In this document: positions 37,096-47,310 of the stretch, one piece after another
Layout: the number at the start of each line of letters is the position of its first letter
Numbering within the stretch: position 1 is the stretch's first letter
Origin: Bursaphelenchus xylophilus
Lineage: Eukaryota > Nematoda > Chromadorea > Rhabditida > Aphelenchoididae
Length of the DNA stretch: 64,000 nucleotides
Assembly: GCA_904066235.2 (NCBI GenBank)
Contig: CAJFCV020000006.1
Coordinates: forward strand, 1 to 64,000
Direction: 5' to 3'
The notes under the pieces: generated by a model
Database searches by the model: none
Told to the model about the DNA's origin: nothing
Seen by the model: the letters and a program-made list of their open reading frames with translations, nothing else
Program-made: the position numbers and the translations under genes

Positions 37096-37124
37096 AAATT
37101 TCTGTAATGTGCGTCTAAATAGAC

Positions 37125-37936
37125 AGCCGCAAAAAAATGCAAATTTTGCCTGATTTGCATAAAAGACAAGGGGGTAAAAATTTTTTCTATTTTTCCCATC
37201 ATGGCGGCACCGAACGCTTTCGAATGAGCCCACTCACAAGCTTAACGGAGCGAAAATAGAAAGCCGCAAAAAATGCAAATTTTGCCTAATTTGCATAAAA
37301 ATGAAGGGTGTAAAAATTTTTTTCTATTTTTCCCATCATCGCGGCACCGAACGCTTTCGAATGAGCCCACTCACAAGCTTAACGGAGCGAAAATAGAAAG
37401 CCGCAAAAATGCAAATTTTGCCTAATTTGCATAAAAGACAAGGGTGTAAAAATTTTTTTCTATTTTTTCCCATCATCGCGGCACCGAACGCTTTCGAATG
37501 AGCCCACTCACAAGCTTAACGGAGCGAAAATAGAAAGCCGCAAAAAATGCAAATTTTGCCTAATTTGCATAAAAATGAAGGGTGTAAAAATTTTTTTCTA
37601 TTTTTCCCATCATCGCGGCACCGAACGCTTTCGAATGAGCCCACTCACAAGCTTAACGGAGCGAAAATAGAAAGCCGCAAAAATGCAAATTTTGCCTAAT
37701 TTGCATAAAAGACAAGGGTGTAAAAATTTTTTTCTATTTTTTCCCATCATCGCGGCACCGAACGCTTTCGAATGAGCCCACTCACAAGCTTAACGGACCG
37801 AAAATAGAAAGCCGCAAAAAATGCAAATTTGGCCTAATTTGCATAAAAGACAAGGGTGTAAAAATTTTTTTCTATTTTTCCCATCATCGCGGCACCGAGC
37901 GCTTTCGAATGAGCCCACTCACAAGCTTAACGGAGC
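37125..37936 (+). repeat. AT-rich ~136-bp minisatellite, 6 units, copy 3
   Basis: Six units (812 bp) against ten in the other copies. The first unit (CCTGATTTGCAT) and the last (CACCGAGCGC, ending CGGAGCAAAAAAATG) are kept, so the loss is internal. Confidence 0.9.
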
Positions 37937-38100
37937 AAAAAAATGTTTAATCTTAAGAAATCTAAAAAAAAAATTTTAAACACCAAAAACACATACTTCC
38001 CGGAGGGCTAGAGCGAAAATTCAAAAAGATCCGTGAAATTCAGCCGACTGGCTACCCGGACCGGGAAAATCTCAGATTATTCCTCAATCTAAGTATATAA
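37937..38100 (+). other. 3' terminal hairpin region of copy 3, ending at the telomere tract
   Basis: Same tail as the other copies with a small change in the loop of the last inverted repeat (AGATT-attcctc-AATCT). Its TATATAA (38094-38100) is followed by GCCTAA hexamers instead of another element. Confidence 0.6.
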
Positions 38101-38136
38101 GCCTAAGCCTAAGCCTAAGCCTAAGCCTAAGCCTAA
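38101..38136 (-). repeat. Interstitial telomere repeat, six TTAGGC units (GCCTAA on + strand)
   Basis: Six perfect GCCTAA units. With the preceding TAA of the element end the tract is 6.5 units. TTAGGC is the nematode telomere repeat. The C-rich strand reads rightward, as at the left end of a chromosome whose body lies to the right. The tract is fused on the left to the element terminus and on the right to a satellite monomer cut at CGTAAG, so it is no longer terminal in this assembly. Confidence 0.95.
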
Positions 38137-38311
38137 CGTAAGAATTTACAGTACGCTTATATTCACTGAATTCTTTTTTTAGTATGTTTCTAATGTAGTG
38201 TTATCCAATTTCCTACCCACTGTTTTTTAATTTCCAAGCTCGGTCCGGCGATTTCGGTCTTTACCGGCAGATAGGCGCCGGACAGGCGAAAAAAAACTAA
38301 AATCGTCGTAA
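38137..38311 (+). repeat. Single + oriented satellite monomer between telomere tract and fold-back
   Basis: One monomer of the same satellite as 1-18345, in the same orientation. It begins at CGTAAGAATTT directly after GCCTAA and runs through the next CTAAAATCGTCGTA. It carries a private variant (GGTCCGGCG for GGTCTGGCG). The start at CGTAAG suggests that telomere repeats were added to, or recombined with, a broken satellite end. Confidence 0.9.
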
Positions 38312-38314
38312 ACA
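38310..38314. other. Inversion (fold-back) junction in the satellite
   Basis: The + monomer ends ...ATCGTCGTAA and continues as ACATACTACAAAAAG, which is the reverse complement of another part of the monomer (CTTTTTGTAGTATGT). One or two A bases are shared. From here on the satellite runs in the opposite orientation. Confidence 0.88.
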
Positions 38315-41300
38315 TACTACAAAAAGAATTCAGTGAATATAAGCGTACTCTAAATTCTTACGACGATTTTAGTTTTTTTTCGCCTGTCCGGCGCCTATCT
38401 GCCGGTAAAGGCCGAAATCACCAGACCGAGCTTGGAAGTTAAAAAACAGTGGGTAGGAAATTGGATAACACTACATTAGAAACATAATAAAAAAAGAATT
38501 CAGTGAATATAAGCGTACTGTAAATTCTTACGACGATTTTAGTTTTTTTCGCCTGTCCGGCGCCTATCTGCCGGTAAAGACCGAAATCGCCAGACCGAGC
38601 TTGGAAATTAAAAAACAGTGGGTAGGAAATTGGATAACACTACATTAGAAACATATTACAAAAAGAATTCAGTGAATATAAGCGTACTGTAAATCCTTAC
38701 GACGATTTTAGTTTTTTTTCGCCTGTCCGGCGCCTATCTGCCGGTAAAGACCGAAATCGCCAGAGCGAGCTTGGAAATTAAAAAACAGTGGGTAGGAAAT
38801 TGGATAACACGACATTAGAAACATACTACAAAAAGAATTCAGTGAATATAAGCGTACTGTAAATTCTTTCGACGATTTTAGTTTTTTTCGCCTGTCCGGC
38901 GCCTATCTGCCGGTAAAGACCGAAATCGCCAGACCGAGCTTGGAAATTAAAAAACAGTGGGTAGGAAATTGGATAACACGACATTAGAAACATACTACAA
39001 AAAGAATTCAGTGAATATAAGCGTACTGTAAATTCTTACGACGATTTTAGTTTTTTTTCGCCTGTCCGGCGCCTATCTGCCGGTAAAGACCGAAATCGCC
39101 AGACCGAGCTTGGAAATTAAAAAACAGTGGGTAGGAAATTGGATAACACGACATTAGAAACATACTACAAAAAGAATTCAGTGAATATAAGCGTACTGTA
39201 AATTCTTACGACGATTTTAGTTTTTTTCGCCTGTCCGGCGCCTATCTGCCGGTAAAGACCGAAATCGCCAGACCGAGCTTGGAAATTAAAAAACAGTGGG
39301 TAGGAAATTGGATAACACGACATTAGAAACATACTACAAAAAGAATTCAGTGAATATAAGCGTACTGTAAATTCTTACGACGATTTTAGTTTTTTTCGCC
39401 TGTCCGGCGCCTATCTGCCGGTAAAGGCCGAAATCACCAGACCGAGCTTGGAAATTAAAAAACGGTGGGTAGGAAATTGGATAACACTACATTAGAAACA
39501 TAATAAAAAAAGAATTCAGTGAATATAAGCGTACTGTAAATTCTTACGACGATTTTAGTTTTTTTCGCCTGTCCGGCGCCTATCTGCCGGTAAAGACCGA
39601 AATCGCCAGACCGAGCTTGGAAATTAAAAAACAGTGGGTAGGAAATTGGATAACACTACATTAGAAACATACTACAAAAAGAATTCAGTGAATATAAGCG
39701 TACTGTAAATTCTTACGACGATTTTAGTTTTTTTCGCCTGTCCGGCGCCTATCTGCCGGTAAAGACCGAAATCGCCAGAGCGAGCTTGGAAATTAAAAAA
39801 CAGTGGGTAGGAAATTGGATAACACGACATTAGAAACATACTACAAAAAGAATTCAGTGAATATAAGCGTACTGTAAATTCTTACGACGATTTTAGTTTT
39901 TTTCGCCTGTCCGGCGCCTATCTGCCGGTAAAGACCGAAATCGCCAGACCGAGTTTGGAAATTAAAAAACAGTGGGTAGGAAATTGGATAACACTACATT
40001 AGAAACATAATAAAAAAAGAATTCAGTGAATATAAGCGTACTGTAAATTCTTACGACGATTTTAGTTTTTTTCGCCTGTCCGGCGCCTATCTGCCGGTAA
40101 AGACCGAAATCGCCAGACCGAGCTTGGAAATTAAAAAACAGTGGGTAGGAAATTGGATAACACTACATTAGAAACATATTACAAAAAGAATTCAGTGAAT
40201 ATAAGCGTACTGTAAATCCTTACGACGATTTTAGTTTTTTTCGCCTGTCCGGCGCCTATCTGCCGGTAAAGGCCGAAATCACCAGACCGAGCTTGGAAAT
40301 TAAAAAACAGTGGGTAGGAAATTGGATAACACTACATTAGAAACATAATAAAAAAAGAATTCAGTGAATATAAGCGTACTGTAAATTCTTACGACGATTT
40401 TAGTTTTTTTCGCCTGTCCGGCGCCTATCTGCCGGTAAAGGCCGAAATCACCAGACCGAGCTTGGAAATTAAAAAACGGTGGGTAGGAAATTGGATAACA
40501 CTACATTAGAAACATAATAAAAAAAGAATTCAGTGAATATAAGCGTACTGTAAATTCTTACGACGATTTTAGTTTTTTTCGCCTGTCCGGCGCCTATCTG
40601 CCGGTAAAGGCCGAAATCACCAGACCGAGCTTGGAAATTAAAAAACGGTGGGTAGGAAATTGGATAACACTACATTAGAAACATAATAAAAAAAGAATTC
40701 AGTGAATATAAGCGTACTGTAAATTCTTACGACGATTTTAGTTTTTTTTCGCCTGTCCGGCGCCTATCTGCCGGTAAAGACCGAAATCGCCAGACCGAGC
40801 TTGGAAATTAAAAAACAGTGGGTAGGAAATTGGATAACACGACATTAGAAACATATACAAAAAGAATTCAGTGAATATAAGCGTACTGTAAATTCTTACG
40901 ACGATTTTAGTTTTTTTCGCCTGTCCGGCGCCTATCTGCCGGTAAAGGCCGAAATCACCAGACCGAGCTTGGAAGTTAAAAAACAGTGGGTAGGAAATTG
41001 GATAACACTACATTAGAAACATACTACAAAAAGTACTGTAAATTCTTACGACGATTTTAGTTTTTTTTCGCCTGTCCGGCGCCTATCTGCCGGTAAAGAC
41101 CGAAATCGCCAGACCGAGCTTGGAAATTAAAAAACAGTGGGTAGGAAATTGGATAACACGACATTAGAAACATATACAAAAAGAATTCAGTGAATATAAG
41201 CGTACTGTAAATTCTTACGACGATTTTAGTTTTTTTCGCCTGTCCGGCGCCTATCTGCCGGTAAAGGCCGAAATCACCAGACCGAGCTTGGAAATTAAAA

Positions 41301-43059
41301 AACAGTGGGTAGGAAATTGGATAACACTACATTAGAAACATAATAAAAAAAGAATTCAGTGAATATAAGCGTACTGTAAATTCTTACGACGATTTTAGTT
41401 TTTTTCGCCTGTCCGGCGCCTATCTGCCGGTAAAGGCCGAAATCACCAGACCGAGCTTGGAAATTAAAAAACGGTGGGTAGGAAATTGGATAACACTACA
41501 TTAGAAACATAATAAAAAAAGAATTCAGTGAATATAAGCGTACTGTAAATTCTTACGACGATTTTAGTTTTTTTTCGCCTGTCCGGCGCCTATCTGCCGG
41601 TAAAGACCGAAATCGCCAGACCGAGCTTGGAAATTAAAAAACAGTGGGTAGGAAATTGGATAACACGACATTAGAAACATATACAAAAAGAATTCAGTGA
41701 ATATAAGCGTACTGTAAATTCTTACGACGATTTTAGTTTTTTTCGCCTGTCCGGCGCCTATCTGCCGGTAAAGACCGAAATCGCCAGACCGAGCTTGGAA
41801 ATTAAAAAACAGTGGGTAGGAAATTCGGATAACACTACATTAGAAACATACTACAAAAAGAATTCAGTGAATATAAGCGTACTGTAAATTCTGACGACGA
41901 TTTTAGTTTTTTTTCGCCTGTCCGGCGCCTATCTGCCGGTAAAGACCGAAATCGTCAGAGCGAGCTTGGAAATTAAAAAACAGTGGGTAGGAAATTGGAT
42001 AACACTACATTAGAAACATACTACAAAAAGAATTCAGTGAATATAAGCGTACTGTAAATTCTTACGACGATTTTAGTTTTTTTCGCCTGTCCGGCGCCTA
42101 TCTGCCGGTAAAGACCGAAATCGCCAGACCAAGCTTGGAAATTAAAAAACAGTGGGTAGGAATTGGATAACACTACATTAGAAACATACTACAAAAAGAA
42201 TTCAGTGAATATAAGCGTACTGTAAATTCTTTCGACGATTTTAGTTTTTTTTCGCCTGTCCGGCGCCTATCTGCCGGTAAAGGCCGAAATCACCAGACCG
42301 AGCTTGGAAATTAAAAAACAGTGGGTAGGAAATTGGATAACACTACATTAGAAACATAATAAAAAAAGAATTCAGTGAATATAAGCGTACTGTAAATTCT
42401 TACGAAGATTTTAGTTTTTTTTCGCCTGTCCGGCGCCTATCTGCCGGTAAAGACCGAAATCGCCAGACCGAGCTTGGAAATTAAAAAACAGTGGGTAGGA
42501 AATTCGGATAACACTACATTAGAAACATACTACAAAAAGAATTCAGTGAATATAAGCGTACTGTAAATTCTGACGACGATTTTAGTTTTTTTTCGCCTGT
42601 CCGGCGCCTATCTGCCGGTAAAGACCGAAATCGTCAGAGCGAGCTTGGAAATTAAAAAACAGTGGGTAGGAAATTGGATAACACTACATTAGAAACATAC
42701 TACAAAAAGAATTCAGTGAATATAAGCGTACTGTAAATTCTTACGACGATTTTAGTTTTTTTCGCCTGTCCGGCGCCTATCTGCCGGTAAAGACCGAAAT
42801 CGCCAGACCGAGCTTGGAAATTAAAAAACAGCGGGTAGGAAATTGGATAACACGACATTAGAAACATACTACAAAAAGAATTCAGTGAATATAAGCGTAC
42901 TGTAAATTCTTACGACGATTTTAGTTTTTTTTCGCCTGTCCGGCGCCTATCTGCCGGTAAAGACCGAAATCGCCAGACCGAGCTTGGAAATTAAAAAACA
43001 GTGGGTAGGAAATTGGATAACACTACATTAGAAACATACTACAAAAAGAATTCAGTGAA

Positions 43060-46000
43060 TATAAGCGTACTCTAAATTCTTACGACGATTTTAGTTTTTT
43101 TTCGCCTGTCCGGCGCCTATCTGCCGGTAAAGGCCGAAATCACCAGACCGAGCTTGGAAGTTAAAAAACAGTGGGTAGGAAATTGGATAACACTACATTA
43201 GAAACATAATAAAAAAAGAATTCAGTGAATATAAGCGTACTGTAAATTCTTACGACGATTTTAGTTTTTTTCGCCTGTCCGGCGCCTATCTGCCGGTAAA
43301 GACCGAAATCGCCAGACCGAGCTTGGAAATTAAAAAACAGTGGGTAGGAAATTGGATAACACTACATTAGAAACATATTACAAAAAGAATTCAGTGAATA
43401 TAAGCGTACTGTAAATTCTTACGACGATTTTAGTTTTTTTTTCGCCTGTCCGGCGCCTATCTGCCGGTAAAGACCGAAATCGCCAGAGCGAGCTTGGAAA
43501 TTAAAAAACAGTGGGTAGGAAATTGGATAACACGACATTAGAAACATACTACAAAAAGAATTCAGTGAATATAAGCGTACTGTAAATTCTTTCGACGATT
43601 TTAGTTTTTTTTCGCCTGTCCGGCGCCTATCTGCCGGTAAAGACCGAAATCGCCAGACCGAGCTTGGAAATTAAAAAACAGTGGGTAGGAAATTGGATAA
43701 CACGACATTAGAAACATACTACAAAAAGAATTCAGTGAATATAAGCGTACTGTAAATTCTTACGACGATTTTAGTTTTTTTTCGCCTGTCCGGCGCCTAT
43801 CTGCCGGTAAAGACCGAAATCGCCAGACCGAGCTTGGAAATTAAAAAACAGTGGGTAGGAAATTGGATAACACTACATTAGAAACATACTACAAAAAGAA
43901 TTCAGTGAATATAAGCGTACTCTAAATTCTTACGACGATTTTAGTTTTTTTTCGCCTGTCCGGCGCCTATCTGCCGGTAAAGGCCGAAATCACCAGACCG
44001 AGCTTGGAAGTTAAAAAACAGTGGGTAGGAAATTGGATAACACTACATTAGAAACATAATAAAAAAAGAATTCAGTGAATATAAGCGTACTGTAAATTCT
44101 TACGACGATTTTAGTTTTTTTTCGCCTGTCCGGCGCCTATCTGCCGGTAAAGACCGAAATCGCCAGACCGAGCTTGGAAATTAAAAAACAGTGGGTAGGA
44201 AATTGGATAACACTACATTAGAAACATATTACAAAAAGAATTCAGTGAATATAAGCGTACTGTAAATTCTTACGACGATTTTAGTTTTTTTCGCCTGTCC
44301 GGCGCCTATCTGCCGGTAAAGACCGAAATCGCCAGAGCGAGCTTGGAAATTAAAAAACAGTGGGTAGGAAATTGGATAACACGACATTAGAAACATACTA
44401 CAAAAAGAATTCAGTGAATATAAGCGTACTGTAAATTCTTTCGACGATTTTAGTTTTTTTCGCCTGTCCGGCGCCTATCTGCCGGTAAAGACCGAAATCG
44501 CCAGACCGAGCTTGGAAATTAAAAAACAGTGGGTAGGAAATTGGATAACACGACATTAGAAACATACTACAAAAAGAATTCAGTGAATATAAGCGTACTG
44601 TAAATTCTTACGACGATTTTAGTTTTTTTCGCCTGTCCGGCGCCTATCTGCCGGTAAAGACCGAAATCGCCAGACCGAGCTTGGAAATAAAAAAACAGTG
44701 GGTAGGAAATTGGATAACACGACATTAGAAACATACTACAAAAAGAATTCAGTGAATATAAGCGTACTGTAAATTCTTACGACGATTTTAGTTTTTTTCG
44801 CCTGTCCGGCGCCTATCTGCCGGTAAAGACCGAAATCGCCAGACCGAGCTTGGAAATTAAAAAACAGTGGGTAGGAAATTGGATAACACGACATTAGAAA
44901 CATACTACAAAAAGAATTCAGTGAATATAAGCGTACTGTAAATTCTTACGACGATTTTAGTTTTTTTCGCCTGTCCGGCGCCTATCTGCCGGTAAAGGCC
45001 GAAATCACCAGACCGAGCTTGGAAATTAAAAAACGGTGGGTAGGAAATTGGATAACACTACATTAGAAACATAATAAAAAAAGAATTCAGTGAATATAAG
45101 CGTACTGTAAATTCTTACGACGATTTTAGTTTTTTTTTCGCCTGTCCGGCGCCTATCTGCCGGTAAAGACCGAAATCGCCAGACCGAGCTTGGAAATTAA
45201 AAAACAGTGGGTAGGAAATTGGATAACACTACATTAGAAACATAATAAAAAAAGAATTCAGTGAATATAAGCGTACTGTAAATTCTTACGACGATTTTAG
45301 TTTTTTTCGCCTGTCCGGCGCCTATCTGCCGGTAAAGACCGAAATCGCCAGACCGAGCTTGGAAATTAAAAAACAGTGGGTAGGAAATTGGATAACACTA
45401 CATTAGAAACATACTACAAAAAGAATTCAGTGAATATAAGCGTACTGTAAATTCTTACGACGATTTTAGTTTTTTTCGCCTGTCCGGCGCCTATCTGCCG
45501 GTAAAGGCCGAAATCACCAGACCGAGCTTGGAAATTAAAAAACGGTGGGTAGGAAATTGGATAACACTACATTAGAAACATACTACAAAAAGAATTCAGT
45601 GAATATAAGCGTACTCTAAATTCTTACGACGATTTTAGTTTTTTTCGCCTGTCCGGCGCCTATCTGCCGGTAAAGGCCGAAATCACCAGACCGAGCTTGG
45701 AAGTTAAAAAACAGTGGGTAGGAAATTGGATAACACTACATTAGAAACATAATAAAAAAAGAATTCAGTGAATATAAGCGTACTGTAAATTCTTACGACG
45801 ATTTTAGTTTTTTTCGCCTGTCCGGCGCCTATCTGCCGGTAAAGACCGAAATCGCCAGACCGAGCTTGGAAATTAAAAAACAGTGGGTAGGAAATTGGAT
45901 AACACTACATTAGAAACATATTACAAAAAGAATTCAGTGAATATAAGCGTACTGTAAATTCTTACGACGATTTTAGTTTTTTTTCGCCTGTCCGGCGCCT

Positions 46001-47310
46001 ATCTGCCGGTAAAGACCGAAATCGCCAGAGCGAGCTTGGAAATTAAAAAACAGTGGGTAGGAAATTGGATAACACGACATTAGAAACATACTACAAAAAG
46101 AATTCAGTGAATATAAGCGTACTGTAAATTCTTTCGACGATTTTAGTTTTTTTCGCCTGTCCGGCGCCTATCTGCCGGTAAAGACCAAAATCGCCAGACC
46201 GAGCTTGGAAATTAAAAAACAGTGGGTAGGAAATTGGATAACACGACATTAGAAACATACTACAAAAAGAATTCAGTGAATATAAGCGTACTGTAAATTC
46301 TTACGACGATTTTAGTTTTTTTTCGCCTGTCCGGCGCCTATCTGCCGGTAAAGACCGAAATCGCCAGACCGAGCTTGGAAATTAAAAAACAGTGGGTAGG
46401 AAATTGGATAACACTACATTAGAAACATACTACAAAAAGAATTCAGTGAATATAAGCGTACTCTAAATTCTTACGACGATTTTAGTTTTTTTCGCCTGTC
46501 CGGCGCCTATCTGCCGGTAAAGGCCGAAATCACCAGACCGAGCTTGGAAGTTAAAAAACAGTGGGTAGGAAATTGGATAACACTACATTAGAAACATAAT
46601 AAAAAAAGAATTCAGTGAATATAAGCGTACTGTAAATTCTTACGACGATTTTAGTTTTTTTCGCCTGTCCGGCGCCTATCTGCCGGTAAAGACCGAAATC
46701 GCCAGACCGAGCTTGGAAATTAAAAAACAGTGGGTAGGAAATTGGATAACACTACATTAGAAACATATTACAAAAAGAATTCAGTGAATATAAGCGTACT
46801 GTAAATTCTTACGACGATTTTAGTTTTTTTCGCCTGTCCGGCGCCTATCTGCCGGTAAAGACCGAAATCGCCAGAGCGAGCTTGGAAATTAAAAAACAGT
46901 GGGTAGGAAATTGGATAACACGACATTAGAAACATACTACAAAAAGAATTCAGTGAATATAAGCGTACTGTAAATTCTTTCGACGATTTTAGTTTTTTTT
47001 CGCCTGTCCGGCGCCTATCTGCCGGTAAAGACCGAAATCGCCAGACCGAGCTTGGAAATTAAAAAACAGTGGGTAGGAAATTGGATAACACGACATTAGA
47101 AACATACTACAAAAAGAATTCAGTGAATATAAGCGTACTGTAAATTCTTACGACGATTTTAGTTTTTTTCGCCTGTCCGGCGCCTATCTGCCGGTAAAGA
47201 CCGAAATCGCCAGACCGAGCTTGGAAATTAAAAAACAGTGGGTAGGAAATTGGATAACACGACATTAGAAACATACTACAAAAAGAATTCAGTGAATATA
47301 AGCGTACTGT
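43060..47310 (-). repeat. 5-monomer higher-order repeat, about five periods of ~848 bp
   Basis: The rare variants GTACTCTAAATTC and GGAAGTTAAAAAAC travel together. They occur near 43070, 43917, 45612 and 46459, spaced by one, two and one times ~848 bp. Each is followed by the CATAATAAAAAAAG monomer, then one with ACATATTACAAAAAG, then one with CAGAGCGAG, then one with TTCTTTCGACG. The block from 45.6 to 47.6 kb closely repeats that from 43.9 kb. Confidence 0.75.

Larger units (their letters stand above)
32268..38100 (+). mobile_element. Helicase-USP telomeric element, copy 3 (short form, 5833 bp), abutting telomere repeat
   Basis: This is the last copy of the tandem and is joined at its 3' end, TATATAA, to GCCTAA hexamers. 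It is 904 bp shorter than copy 2. The difference is fully explained by loss of two GC-rich units (359 bp) and four AT-rich units (546 bp), offset by one extra base in intron 3. The tail also differs at one spot (CAGATTATTCC here, CAGATTTGTCC in copies 1 and 2). A short form beside long forms, differing in minisatellite number, resembles the short and long yeast Y' elements. Confidence 0.85.
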
